Shown in pieces: positions 1 to 8,630 of a DNA stretch of 64,000 nucleotides. The notes under the pieces are model-generated. The model did no database searches. It saw nothing but the letters and a program-made list of their open reading frames with translations, and had not been told where the DNA came from. Origin of the DNA: Leucobacter sp. UCMA 4100. GTDB taxonomy: Bacteria; Actinomycetota; Actinomycetes; Actinomycetales; Microbacteriaceae. How positions within the stretch are numbered: position 1 is the first letter of the stretch; the number at the start of each line of letters is the position of its first letter. The stretch covers positions 682,001 to 746,000 of the forward strand of contig NZ_JAFEUS010000002.1 in the NCBI RefSeq assembly GCF_027853335.1, written 5' to 3'. The translations under genes and the position numbers were made by a program.

Positions 1-27
1 GAAGAAGAGTTCAAGCGCAAACAATGA
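1..27 (+). CDS. possible 3' end of an upstream gene (partial)
   Basis: Frame 1 reads EEEFKRKQ and then a TGA stop at positions 25-27. The charged, codon-typical tail would suit the C-terminus of a plus-strand gene that begins outside the window. Eight codons are far too few to identify it, and it may be chance. It would be convergent with the next gene, with a 22-bp gap. Confidence 0.25.
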   Translation, partial: EEEFKRKQ

Positions 28-49
28 ATCCATAACACCCAGTCTACCG

Positions 50-346
50 CTACTCGACGAGGAATGCGACGAGCTCGACCAGGGCGATCAAGATTGATCC
101 GCCGACAATGCTGTATGACAGGCGTGAGATGAAGCCATCGCGCTGGGCCGTGCCGAGTTGCAGCATGAAGGCACACAAAATCGTTCCACCGATCGCGAGG
201 GTGAGCCATTCGAAGCGCTGACCCGCTGGGGCCCAGACGACAACGGCGACCGCGCTAAGTGTGGCCCAGAGCCACGCGATGATCGTTCGCGCGATATGGC
301 GGTCGGTCTCAGAGACCGCCTGCGCGGGCACACTGGTTTCAGTCAT
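50..346 (-). CDS. small three-helix membrane protein, function unknown
   Basis: The 98-residue product begins MTETSVPAQ. It has a short polar N-terminus and three hydrophobic stretches at roughly residues 20-42, 48-66 and 75-96, so it is an inner-membrane protein. The ATG at 346 was preferred to an upstream in-frame ATG at 538, because the longer version would run across the divergent mshD gene and its N-terminus is just the complement of mshD. Only 46 bp separate it from mshD, so the two genes probably share a compact divergent promoter region. I do not recognise a named family, and nothing in the sequence shows a catalytic role. Confidence 0.7.
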   Translation of the reverse strand: MTETSVPAQAVSETDRHIARTIIAWLWATLSAVAVVVWAPAGQRFEWLTLAIGGTILCAFMLQLGTAQRDGFISRLSYSIVGGSILIALVELVAFLVE

Positions 347-379
347 ACCTCTAACAGTAGCCGAGCAGGGCTCGGTCAG

Positions 380-392
380 TAGACTGACAATT
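380..392 (+). promoter_or_regulatory. possible leaderless -10 element of mshD
   Basis: TAGACT at 380-385 ends 7 nt before the ATG at 393, the distance expected if transcription starts at or beside the start codon. No convincing -35 element or Shine-Dalgarno sequence is visible. A small dyad, CCGAGC/GCTCGG (361-366 and 370-375), lies just upstream in the divergent gap. Confidence 0.35.
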
Positions 393-1244
393 ATGAACGA
401 GGCGATGAAAGAGCTGCTTCGCGTTGCCGAAGCCCACGACGGTTTTCCTGCCATCTCTGACCAGGCACAGCGTGAAGCTGCGTCTGGAGCCCGCGAGATC
501 GTCACCCGCGAGGTGGGTGACCTCACTGCGGTCGGCATCGTTGGCTCAGACGAGGTTGATCTCGTCGTTCACCCAGATGCTCGCGGGAGGGGGCTCGGCT
601 CTGCCCTGCTCGACGAACTACTCGGCCACGCCGAGGGCCAGGCGGTGCTCGCCTGGGCGCACGGCGAAAACCCGGCGGCGAGCCACATGCTTGCCTCGCG
701 CGGCTTCTCGCCCGTTCGCACGCTGCTGCGCCTCGAGCTTCCGGGCGAAAAACTCGCCGAGGTGAGTGTGAGGCCGCTGGCCGACGGGCTCACACTCGAG
801 ACCTACGACTCAGCAAATACTCGGCACGGAAGCGACCTCATCGGGGTCAACGCGCGCGCGTTCGCGTCGCACCCCGAGCAGGGGCAGCTCACGCTCGCCG
901 AGTTCGAGCAGACCACGTGCGAAGCGTGGTTTGACCCGAAAGACCTCTTTCTCGTGTACGAGGGCGAGACCTTACTCGCATTCTCGTGGATCAAAACCAC
1001 CCGTTCAGTTTCGGGCGCGGTCGAGACCGAGCTCTATGTCATCGGCGTCGACCCCGAGGCCGCGGGCCGTGGGCTCGGCACGACGCTGCTCGGCATCACG
1101 ATGGCACGCATGGCAGAGCACCGGCCCGAGCGCGTGACGCTCTATGTGGAGGGCGACAACGAACCGGCGTTGGCACTGTACCGTCATGCACTGTTCACCA
1201 CAGCGTTACGCAGCACACAATGGCTTCGCGCACGCCCTGAATAG
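393..1244 (+). CDS. mshD: mycothiol synthase-like double GNAT acetyltransferase
   Basis: The 283-residue protein has two tandem GNAT domains, the architecture of MshD, which acetylates Cys-GlcN-Ins with acetyl-CoA in the last step of mycothiol synthesis. The acetyl-CoA binding loops are visible as ARGRGLGSALL in the first half (about residues 66-76) and AAGRGLGTTLL in the second (about 223-233). M. tuberculosis MshD is about 315 residues, so this is a slightly short member. ATG 393 was chosen because the upstream in-frame extension overlaps the divergent membrane gene and lacks a ribosome site. ppk follows after 9 bp and is probably co-transcribed. A generic double-GNAT enzyme is the alternative, but this architecture in an actinobacterium favours MshD. 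Confidence 0.8.
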   Translation: MNEAMKELLRVAEAHDGFPAISDQAQREAASGAREIVTREVGDLTAVGIVGSDEVDLVVHPDARGRGLGSALLDELLGHAEGQAVLAWAHGENPAASHMLASRGFSPVRTLLRLELPGEKLAEVSVRPLADGLTLETYDSANTRHGSDLIGVNARAFASHPEQGQLTLAEFEQTTCEAWFDPKDLFLVYEGETLLAFSWIKTTRSVSGAVETELYVIGVDPEAAGRGLGTTLLGITMARMAEHRPERVTLYVEGDNEPALALYRHALFTTALRSTQWLRARPE

Positions 1245-1253
1245 AATGGGGTC

Positions 1254-3431
1254 ATGACGAACGACGCCACCGCAGCCACCGACCTTCCTGAAACTGGAGT
1301 CATCGAGGTTGTCGACGCAGCCTCGCTGCCGCTCGAGAGGTACATTGACCGCGAGCTCAGTTGGCTTGCCTTCAACCAGCGCGTGCTTGAGCTTGCCGAA
1401 GACCCCGCCGTGCCGTTGCTTGAGAGGGCGCAGTTTCTCGCGATCTTTGCTTCGAACCTCGACGAGTTTTTCATGGTTCGAGTGGCCGGCCTCAAGCGTC
1501 GCATCGTCACGGGACTCGCGGTGCCAACGAACACGGGCCGCGCGCCAGGCGAACTCCTCGCCGAGATCATGGAGCGCGCCCGCGAGCTGCAGGAGCGGCA
1601 CACGGCCTGCTACCTCTCAGAGGTGAAGCCCGGGCTCGCGAACGCCGGCATCAGACTCGCCTCGTGGGCCGACCTCGACGACGCCGACAGGGCCGTCTTG
1701 ACCGACTACTACGAGCAGCGCATCTACCCCGTGCTCATGCCGCTCGCCGTCGACACTGCTCACCCCTTCCCCTACATCTCCGGCCGCGCCCTCAACATGT
1801 CGATTCGGGTGCGCAACCCGAAGACCGACAAGATCGAGTTCGCCCGCCTCAAGGTGCCGCAAATGATTCCTCGGTACGTGCGGGTCGACCGTCGCGAGAC
1901 GAGCGACGACATTCGGTACATCGCGCTCGAAGACCTCATTGACGAGCAGCTCGGCGGGCTCTTCCCCGGCATGGAGGTCGTTGACACGCACGTGTTTCGC
2001 GTGACCCGAAACGAAGACGTCGAGATCGAAGAAGACGAGACCGAGAACCTCATTCAGGCGCTCGAGAAAGAGCTGCTGCGCCGCCGTTTTGGCCCGCCCA
2101 TCCGCCTCGAGGTCTCTGATGACATGGACGACGATACGCTCGCGCTCCTCGTGCGCGAGTTCGAGATCACCGACGACCAGGTGTTCGTACTGCCCGAACC
2201 ACTCGACCTGAGTGGGCTCTTCTCGGTTTCAAGCATCGATCGCCCAGACCTCAAGTACCGCCCGCACCTGCCCGTCACCCACCCCCGGCTGCAGCCGCCG
2301 TCGCCGGGTGACCAGGTCGATATCTTCGCCGCGATCCGCCGCAACGAATTGCTCGTGCATCACCCGTACGAGTCGTTTGCGACGAGCGTGCAGGCGTTTC
2401 TCGAGCAGGCCGCGGCCGACCCGAACGTGCTCGCGATCAAGCAGACCCTCTACCGCACCTCGGGCGACAGCCCCATCGTTGAGGCGCTCATCAAGGCCGC
2501 AGAGGCTGGCAAGCAGGTGCTCGCGCTCGTCGAGGTCAAGGCTCGCTTTGACGAAGAGGCGAACATTACGTGGGCCAAGAAACTGGAGCGCGCCGGCGTG
2601 CACGTCGTGTACGGGCTCGTGGGGCTCAAGACCCACTGCAAGCTCATCCAGATCATTCGCGAAGAGGGCGGCAGGCTCGTGACCTACTGCCACATCGGCA
2701 CGGGCAACTACAACCCCAAGACGAGCCGCGTGTACGAAGACTTCGGCCTCTTCACGAGCGCCGACGACGTGGGCCGCGATGTCACGAAGCTCTTCAACGT
2801 GCTCTCGGGCTACGCGCTTGAAAAGAAGTACTCGCGCCTACTGGTCGCCCCGCTCAAGCTGCGATCTGGGCTGCTCAAGCGCATCTACCGCGAGGCCGAG
2901 AACGCCCGCGAGGGTCGCCCGAGTGGCATCATCATCAAAGCGAACTCAATGGTCGACGAAGAGGTCATCGACGCGCTCTACCTCGCCAGCCAGGCGGGCG
3001 TACCGATCGACGTGTGGGTGCGTGGCATCTGCTCGATCCGCGCTGGCGTCGCAGGCCTCAGCGACAACATTCGTGTGCGCTCGACACTCGGCCGCTACCT
3101 CGAGCACTCACGCATTTACGGGTTCTTGAACGATGGCGGTGAGCGTGACGTGCTCATCGGCAGCGCCGACCTCATGCACCGCAACCTCGACCGCCGCATC
3201 GAGGTGCTCGTGCGCCTCGATGACCCCGACCACATCGCCCGCATCGACAAGCTCTTCGGTTGGGCGTTCAGCGACGATGTTGCTTCGTGGCACCTGCAAA
3301 GCGACGATACGTGGAAGCGCCGTAACGAGAACGCCGAGGGCGAGCAGTTGCCCGACGTGCAAGACCTCGTCATGAACTTCAGAACGCTCGCGAGGGCGAG
3401 GCGCAACCGTTCGGTTCAGGTGACCGAATGA
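1254..3431 (+). CDS. ppk: polyphosphate kinase 1
   Basis: The 725-residue protein has the normal PPK1 length. It reversibly polymerises the ATP gamma-phosphate into inorganic polyphosphate. The N-terminus carries the family signature YIDRELSWLAFNQRVLELA. The phospholipase-D-like C-terminal half contains the autophosphorylated histidine in YCHIGTGNYNP (about residue 480) and a second conserved histidine in GRYLEHSRIYGF (about residue 617). The last codon overlaps the next gene by 4 bp (ATGA), so the Nudix/SixA protein is translationally coupled to it. The pairing suggests a phosphate or nucleotide housekeeping operon. Confidence 0.95.
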   Translation: MTNDATAATDLPETGVIEVVDAASLPLERYIDRELSWLAFNQRVLELAEDPAVPLLERAQFLAIFASNLDEFFMVRVAGLKRRIVTGLAVPTNTGRAPGELLAEIMERARELQERHTACYLSEVKPGLANAGIRLASWADLDDADRAVLTDYYEQRIYPVLMPLAVDTAHPFPYISGRALNMSIRVRNPKTDKIEFARLKVPQMIPRYVRVDRRETSDDIRYIALEDLIDEQLGGLFPGMEVVDTHVFRVTRNEDVEIEEDETENLIQALEKELLRRRFGPPIRLEVSDDMDDDTLALLVREFEITDDQVFVLPEPLDLSGLFSVSSIDRPDLKYRPHLPVTHPRLQPPSPGDQVDIFAAIRRNELLVHHPYESFATSVQAFLEQAAADPNVLAIKQTLYRTSGDSPIVEALIKAAEAGKQVLALVEVKARFDEEANITWAKKLERAGVHVVYGLVGLKTHCKLIQIIREEGGRLVTYCHIGTGNYNPKTSRVYEDFGLFTSADDVGRDVTKLFNVLSGYALEKKYSRLLVAPLKLRSGLLKRIYREAENAREGRPSGIIIKANSMVDEEVIDALYLASQAGVPIDVWVRGICSIRAGVAGLSDNIRVRSTLGRYLEHSRIYGFLNDGGERDVLIGSADLMHRNLDRRIEVLVRLDDPDHIARIDKLFGWAFSDDVASWHLQSDDTWKRRNENAEGEQLPDVQDLVMNFRTLARARRNRSVQVTE

Positions 3432-4393
3432 GCACCGCAGCTAAGGCCGCGCCGCAGAAGACCGTGCTCGCAGCGGGAACCGTGCCGTGGCGATACACCA
3501 AGTCGGGCGGCATCAAGGTGCTGCTCATTCGGCGCCGCAAACACAACGACTGGAGCTTCCCGAAGGGCAAACTCGACAAGGGCGAGAGCCTCCCGGCTGC
3601 CGCCGTGCGCGAGACCGAAGAAGAGACGGGGCTCGACCTCGCCCTCGGAACGACCCTCGGCACGATCAACTACACGGTCGGCGACGCTATCGCCAAGACC
3701 GTGCAGTACTGGGCGGCCCACGTGAGCGCCGAGCACTTCGGCGACTACGAGTTTGAGCCGAACGATGAGGTCAAGCGCGTGAAGTGGGTGCGCGTCGAGA
3801 AGGTGCGCGACCGCCTCACCTACCCCGCAGACCAAGAGCTCTTTGGCGTGTTCGAGCAGCTCGTTGTGGCCGGGGCCCAAGACACCTTTGGAGTGATTCT
3901 TCTGCGCCACGCCAAAGCGGAGCCACGAGGCGAGGCCTTCACCCAAGACGCGCTGCGACCGCTGCGCACCTCAGGCGTCAAGCAGGCACAAACGATCGCG
4001 CCGGTGCTCGCCGCGTTCAGCCCCGAGGCGATCGTCACGTCGCCCGCGACGCGTTGCACAGAAACGGTGGATCCGGTGGCCAAGCTGCTCGAGATCACCC
4101 CTCGTCTGGCCCCTGAAGTGAGCCAGGATACCTGGGATGAGGGCGACGTTTCGGGGCTCCGTGAGCTCGTGAACGAGGTGCTCGCCGATGAGACGAACGC
4201 CATCATCTGCTCACACCGCCCCGTGCTTCCCGACCTCGCGCGCGAGATCGCCGCGGTGAATCGAACACGACCAGGCCGCTACCTCACCGAGGCAACCGAG
4301 CTGCCGCCTGCCGCGTTCTCGGTGTTTCACATCAGCAAGTCGCCCTCTGAGCAGGGCATCGTCTCGGTCGAGACCTACCCCATCAAGGCGTAA
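3428..4393 (+). CDS. Nudix hydrolase fused to SixA-like histidine phosphatase
   Basis: This 321-residue protein has two domains. Residues about 10-145 form a Nudix domain with a complete Nudix box starting GKLDKGES and continuing RETEEETG (G-x5-E-x7-REUxEExGU), which binds metal and cleaves nucleoside diphosphate-linked substrates. Residues about 155-321 form a histidine-phosphatase (SixA/PGM-like) domain with the RHAKAE motif and a second histidine in ICSHRPVLP. In mycobacteria this fusion is MutT1, which hydrolyses 8-oxo-dGTP and diadenosine polyphosphates. That assignment is by architecture only. The gene overlaps ppk by 4 bp, consistent with a role in nucleotide or phosphate turnover. Confidence 0.85.
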   Translation: MSTAAKAAPQKTVLAAGTVPWRYTKSGGIKVLLIRRRKHNDWSFPKGKLDKGESLPAAAVRETEEETGLDLALGTTLGTINYTVGDAIAKTVQYWAAHVSAEHFGDYEFEPNDEVKRVKWVRVEKVRDRLTYPADQELFGVFEQLVVAGAQDTFGVILLRHAKAEPRGEAFTQDALRPLRTSGVKQAQTIAPVLAAFSPEAIVTSPATRCTETVDPVAKLLEITPRLAPEVSQDTWDEGDVSGLRELVNEVLADETNAIICSHRPVLPDLAREIAAVNRTRPGRYLTEATELPPAAFSVFHISKSPSEQGIVSVETYPIKA

Positions 4394-4414
4394 CGCGAAG
4401 CACCCGTTGGCCCT

Positions 4415-5374
4415 ATGACGCATGCAGCCGTCAGAGCCAACGTCGGGTACGATGCTACCGTGACCGCTCATTCGCCCACGCTCGGCGTCGTTATCAACCC
4501 CGCCTCTGGGCGCGGCCGAGCGCGTGCAGCCGGTCGTTCCCTAGTCACGGCGCTCACCTCGCTTGGGCTGCACTGCGTGGTGATCGAAAGCCCGAGCCGC
4601 GAAGGATGCGAGCTTCGCGTCGCTGAGATCGCCGAACGGGTCGATGGCTTCGTGCTCGTTGGCGGCGACGGCCTCGTCGCGAGCATGGTGCAGCTCAGTG
4701 CGTTTCGGGCAAAACCCTTCGCGGTGTTTCCGGCCGGAACCGGCAACGACTTTGCCTCGGCCTTCGGCTTCGCATCGTCGCCACGGGTGTTCAGCAAGCA
4801 GCTCATCGCATCGCTCCCCCGCCCGGTCGCAGTCGACGCCGGCACGATCGCGCACGCGAGCCTCGAGCGGCCGCTCTGGTTCGCAGCACACGTGTGCTTT
4901 GGCCTCGTTGCGAGGGTAAATGCAAGAGCGAACGCTTACCGGTTTTCGGCGGGATCACTCGGCTACAAGGTCGCCCTCGTGCGCGAACTGCTACGTGGCA
5001 CGTTCGATCGATACCGTTTTACCCGCGGCGGCCGGGTACGCGACACCACCGAGCTCCTCATGACCGTCATGAACACCCCCATGCTTGGCGGAGGCATTCG
5101 CCTCGTGCCACAGGCAAGCCCACACGACGGCTTGCTCGACGTCATCACCGTCGCACGAGCAACCCGGAGGCGCATCTTCAGCGTGCTACCGATGCTCGCG
5201 ACGGCACGCCACGAGCACCTTCCAGAGATCCAGATCGAGCGGCACGGCGCTATGACCATCGGTGGCGACGACCTCGAGGTCTATGCCGACGGCGACGTGC
5301 TCGGGGTTGGCCCGGTTGACATCGTCGTGCAGCCCGCAGCGCTCATGCTCTGGCGCCCCGCTACTCGTCGGTGA
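4415..5374 (+). CDS. diacylglycerol kinase-family lipid kinase
   Basis: The product (319 residues from ATG 4415) carries the DAGK catalytic fold: NPASGRGRA near the N-terminus, GGDGLVASMV (GGDGT-like, with Leu for Thr) and FPAGTGNDFA. It should phosphorylate a lipid or sphingoid substrate at the membrane face. A GTG start at 4460 is at least as likely as the ATG at 4415. It lies 6 nt after a -10-like TACGAT (4448-4453), typical of leaderless actinobacterial genes, and homology begins only after it. The 3' end overlaps the convergent CapA-like gene by 14 bp. Confidence 0.8.
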   Translation: MTHAAVRANVGYDATVTAHSPTLGVVINPASGRGRARAAGRSLVTALTSLGLHCVVIESPSREGCELRVAEIAERVDGFVLVGGDGLVASMVQLSAFRAKPFAVFPAGTGNDFASAFGFASSPRVFSKQLIASLPRPVAVDAGTIAHASLERPLWFAAHVCFGLVARVNARANAYRFSAGSLGYKVALVRELLRGTFDRYRFTRGGRVRDTTELLMTVMNTPMLGGGIRLVPQASPHDGLLDVITVARATRRRIFSVLPMLATARHEHLPEIQIERHGAMTIGGDDLEVYADGDVLGVGPVDIVVQPAALMLWRPATRR

Positions 5375-6566
5375 TGCGCCATTCCCTCACGAGGGGCGCT
5401 TCGAAGCGGGTCATCGTCACTTCGGTGCGCGTGCGCACGTCAGCGTCAAAGGCCTCGCCCTGACACACTCCCTGAGGCGCGTCAGAGGCAACTGAGCACC
5501 AGCGGTAATCGCCGTTCTGGCGATTCGTTGCCGCAGCCCAGGCAATGTCGTTCGTGGCCCACGAGCCATCGTCCTGCTGCGCGAACTGCACCCTGGTGAA
5601 CACGAACTCATTGTTCAGGTGCCGCTCCTCTGGGGCCGACTCACTGATCGCGTTGCCAGTGCCATACAGCACCGGGGTGTCGTTGATGACATCGAATGGC
5701 TGGGGAGCATGCGAGTGGTGATTCACGATGAAATCGAAGGCCCCGCTCTCGGCGAGCGCCGTCGCGTTATCGACCTGCTCCCAGTTCGGCTCACTCGTGT
5801 ACTCGGTGCCAACGTGCTGCGCACCAATAACGATCTCGGCGCCCAACTCACGGGCCTTCTGCGCCCGCTCGATCGCGAGCTCTGGCATGAGCGGGTAGTC
5901 AACCTGCCAGTCGTGTTCGGCGTAGAGCCCGTTCAACGAGAAGGTCGCCGCGACGATGCCGATCTTGACGCCGTTCGCTTCAACGATGAGCACCTCATCG
6001 TCTTCTTCAGGGCTTCGCGCCGTGCCGGTGTGTTGAATGCCAGCGGCGTCGAGCGTATCGAGGGTTCGCACGAGCCCCTCGGTGCCCTGATCGACGGCGT
6101 GGTTCGTCGCGGTGGTACACACGTCGTACCCAACGTCTGCCGCCGCAAACGCCACCTCCGGCGGCACCGAGAACATCGGGAAGGCGCTGTACGGGCCACC
6201 GAAATCAGCGAGCGGCGTCTCCATGTTGCAGATGTTGAGGTCGGCTCGGTCAAGGTAGGGCTTCATACCCTCCAGGAGTGACGAGAAGTCAAAGTTGTGC
6301 CCCTCGGCCGTGGTGGGCACGGCGAAGCCACTCCAAAGCCCCTCGTGGAAGAGCAGGTCGCCCGAGACCGTCACCGAGACGCAGTGATCTGTGGGGCATT
6401 CAGGCCCCTTGCCCGGTTGCGCAACCGGCTCTGGTTCGGGCTCTGGCTCAGGGGCAGGTGCCTCTTCGACCGGTTGAGGAGCCTCTGGCTCTGGTTCGGG
6501 GGCACAGCCCGTGAGTGCAAGCAGTACTGTGCCGACAATGGCACAGCTCGTCAACATGAGTCGCAT
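5361..6566 (-). CDS. CapA-family metallophosphatase-like lipoprotein
   Basis: This 401-residue protein begins with a lipoprotein signal peptide ending LLALTGC, followed by a Pro/Glu-rich linker (about residues 24-50). It then carries a CapA/PgsA domain: SGDLLFHEG, CNMETPLADFGG, TTATNHAVDQG and VNHHSHAPQPFD, the metal-binding motifs of this calcineurin-like family. The family is linked to poly-gamma-glutamate capsule export, but most actinobacterial members are uncharacterised. No pgsB/C partner is nearby, so a capsule role is not supported here. GAAAG lies just upstream of the ATG. The gene sits directly downstream of a structured RNA at 6595-6670, with only 28 nt between the stem and the start codon. 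Confidence 0.8.
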   Translation of the reverse strand: MRLMLTSCAIVGTVLLALTGCAPEPEPEAPQPVEEAPAPEPEPEPEPVAQPGKGPECPTDHCVSVTVSGDLLFHEGLWSGFAVPTTAEGHNFDFSSLLEGMKPYLDRADLNICNMETPLADFGGPYSAFPMFSVPPEVAFAAADVGYDVCTTATNHAVDQGTEGLVRTLDTLDAAGIQHTGTARSPEEDDEVLIVEANGVKIGIVAATFSLNGLYAEHDWQVDYPLMPELAIERAQKARELGAEIVIGAQHVGTEYTSEPNWEQVDNATALAESGAFDFIVNHHSHAPQPFDVINDTPVLYGTGNAISESAPEERHLNNEFVFTRVQFAQQDDGSWATNDIAWAAATNRQNGDYRWCSVASDAPQGVCQGEAFDADVRTRTEVTMTRFEAPLVREWRITDE

Positions 6567-6582
6567 AGCTTTCAGTGTAAAG

Positions 6583-6670
6583 CAAAAGAAAAGACCGGGC
6601 CACAGAACGCCTCTCGGCGAAGGTCCGCTCGAAGCGGCAAAAGATGGAGCCCGGGGTTACTGTGGCCCGG
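6583..6670 (-). ncRNA. structured RNA or complex terminator between two minus-strand genes
   Basis: An 11-bp perfect closing stem (CCGGGCCACAG at 6595-6605 pairs with CTGTGGCCCGG at 6660-6670) encloses two further hairpins: CGCC/GGCG with a GAGA tetraloop on the minus strand (6608-6619) and CCGCT/AGCGG (6625-6637). On the minus strand the closing stem is followed by a pyrimidine run, TCTTTTCTTTT. It begins 6 nt after the stop of the upstream gene and ends 28 nt before the CapA-like start. It could be an elaborate intrinsic terminator, a 5' regulatory element of the CapA gene, or both. It does not match any riboswitch class I know. Confidence 0.5.
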
Positions 6671-6676
6671 CGCTTT

Positions 6677-7315
6677 CTAGTGTACTAGACCGGTGCGCCA
6701 TGCCCTGGCCCCAGACCGAAAAACTTCAGCAATCTCTGAAAAACGGAGCGCTTGGCGGGTGAGCTTCGTCGCCTGGACCTCGTCGGTTGCCTCGCGGCTA
6801 TCGGCGAGATCGGCCGCTCCAGCAGCAAAGACCTCGCTCGCGCTCGCTGCCCGCTCTAAGGCAATCGCAAAGTCGCCGGTAAAGGCTCCCCGCAAAATCT
6901 CATCGCACATCACACGCACGCTCTCTGGGGTGATCGGCAGCTGAGCGCCCGCGACAATCGGGTCAATGGTCGTGATGACAAGATTGCCGTGGTCAAACAT
7001 GACACTCGCCTGCTGAGGGTCGCCAGAAACAACCGTTTGCAACAGGTAGAGCCGCCACAACAGGCCGGGCAACGAAGCCTCGTGCGCGTTCGACCAGAGC
7101 CGGGCAATATCGTCGATGCCCTCGGCCTCGACGAGTCGCAGCACCCGTTGCACGAGTTCTGGATCGGCCATGCTCTGCACGCGATCAAGCAGCGCCCACG
7201 CGGTATCGTGGGCAGCGGCAACTTTTACCGCCGGGTCTTCGTCACCAATAAAACGGTCAAACATCTCGCCCGGCTTCACGACGGGCCTCACAAATTCACG
7301 CTGCACGCCGACCAC
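6677..7315 (-). CDS. conserved actinobacterial protein of unknown function
   Basis: The 212-residue protein begins MVGVQREFVRPVVKPGEMFDRF. It is largely helical and acidic, with no signal peptide, membrane segment or recognisable catalytic motif. Residues 25-110 read like helical repeats (DPAVKVAAAHDTAWALLDRV). I recall similar Microbacteriaceae proteins being labelled as an RNA polymerase beta subunit, but nothing here resembles RpoB, so I would not carry that name over. Its start overlaps the end of the BenE-type transporter gene by 20 bp on the same strand, so the two are probably co-transcribed. The stop is followed within 6 nt by the structured element at 6595-6670. Confidence 0.7.
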   Translation of the reverse strand: MVGVQREFVRPVVKPGEMFDRFIGDEDPAVKVAAAHDTAWALLDRVQSMADPELVQRVLRLVEAEGIDDIARLWSNAHEASLPGLLWRLYLLQTVVSGDPQQASVMFDHGNLVITTIDPIVAGAQLPITPESVRVMCDEILRGAFTGDFAIALERAASASEVFAAGAADLADSREATDEVQATKLTRQALRFSEIAEVFRSGARAWRTGLVH

Positions 7316-8492
7316 CGTACCTGAAAAGGCTCCACGTCAGCAGACCGAAAACCATGCCCCAAAAAGCCGAGCCAATACCGAAGATCACGACAGGGCTCGC
7401 AGCGACGAGAAAGGTGACGCCCGTGGCAATGCGCATCTGCGGATCGGCGAACGCTGCGGCGAGCGATGACACAAGGGTTCCGATGAGCGCGAGACCAGCG
7501 ACCGTCTCGATGATGCCCGCTGGCGCGACCGCAACCGCTGCCGTGAGCACCGGGGTCAGCGCCGCGAGCACGAGGTAGGTGTACCCGGCAGTGTGGGCGG
7601 CGATCCACCGCTTTTCAGGGTTCGGGTGCGCCTCTGCCGACGACGGCAGCGCTGCGGTGATCGCTGCGAGGTTAATCATGTGGCCACCGGCGGGCGCGCC
7701 CGCTACCGTGCCGATGCCCGTGACAAGCAGCGATTCGCGCCACGGAACCTCGTAGCCCTGGGCCTTCATAATGGCGACACCGGGAACGTTCTGCGAGGCC
7801 ATCGTGACGATATAGAGCGGCACGGCGATACCGATAATGGCCGAGGCCTCGAAGGTTGGCATTACCAACACGGGTTCAACGGCCGGCACACTGAACCCCT
7901 GACCGCCCGCGATCACGGCACTCGCGATGAACACGAGCGCGAGACCAAAAGCCGCGGGGGTAGCCCAGCGCGGCAAGAAGCGTGAGAGCACCAGCCACAC
8001 GACGAGAATGGGGGCAACCCAGAGCGGGTTATCGGCGAGGGCGACGACCGGCTCCAAGCAGATCATCATGAGCACCCCAGCGAGCATTGCCTGGGCCACG
8101 CTCGCAGGAATCGCCTGAATGAGCCGACCGAGCAGGGGCCAGGCCGCCGTGAGTATCACGAGCAGGCCACCCACGACGAACGCGCCGATCGCCGCGCTCC
8201 AGCCACCGGTAACCCCTGCGGTCGCGATGAGAATCGCAGCGCCCGGCGTCGACCATGCCGTGAGGAGCGGTGCCTTGTGCCGCCAACTCAGCCAGATTGT
8301 CGCAAGCCCCTGGGTCACGTTGAGCGCAATGAGCCCGAGCGTCGCCTGCGCCGGGGTCGCCCCGACCGCAGCGAGGCCCGCGAGCACGACGGCAAATGAA
8401 CTCGTGAACCCCACCAATGCGGTCACGACTCCAACACTTATTGGCTGTGCGAGCGAATCTTTCACAGAGCCATTATTGCAGTGCTCAGACAT
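7296..8492 (-). CDS. BenE-type benzoate/H+ symporter family transporter
   Basis: The 398-residue protein is membrane-spanning, with about 12 hydrophobic segments. It matches the BenE family in its N-terminus (PISVGVVTALVGFTSSFAVV) and in the segment ALNVTQGLATIWLSWRHKAP, followed by a helix with STPGAAIL, a substrate-site signature of this nucleobase-ascorbate-like fold. It is expected to import benzoate or another aromatic or organic acid with protons. No benzoate degradation genes are near, so the substrate is open. ATG 8492 faces the divergent pdxY start, 138 bp away. Confidence 0.82.
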   Translation of the reverse strand: MSEHCNNGSVKDSLAQPISVGVVTALVGFTSSFAVVLAGLAAVGATPAQATLGLIALNVTQGLATIWLSWRHKAPLLTAWSTPGAAILIATAGVTGGWSAAIGAFVVGGLLVILTAAWPLLGRLIQAIPASVAQAMLAGVLMMICLEPVVALADNPLWVAPILVVWLVLSRFLPRWATPAAFGLALVFIASAVIAGGQGFSVPAVEPVLVMPTFEASAIIGIAVPLYIVTMASQNVPGVAIMKAQGYEVPWRESLLVTGIGTVAGAPAGGHMINLAAITAALPSSAEAHPNPEKRWIAAHTAGYTYLVLAALTPVLTAAVAVAPAGIIETVAGLALIGTLVSSLAAAFADPQMRIATGVTFLVAASPVVIFGIGSAFWGMVFGLLTWSLFRYGGRRAA

Positions 8493-8630
8493 GTTGCCAC
8501 ATTCGGTGCTTCTTCTGGCCGCACCGTTCAGAGGGCCAAGGAACCTTTTGCGGCAAGCGAAGCCGCTGGTTTCGTCACTTTTGAGCCGTTTGGTCTATTT
8601 CGCCCCCGGAAAATATGGAATGATCGAGAG

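Noticed and set aside
6595-6670. possible tRNA
   Set aside because: The length (76 nt) is suggestive but there is no T-loop GGTTC-type motif, no proper anticodon arm, and the closing stem is 11 bp.
6677-7315. RNA polymerase beta subunit label
   Set aside because: The 212-residue protein has no RpoB motif; the label I recall for such proteins appears to be a propagated error.
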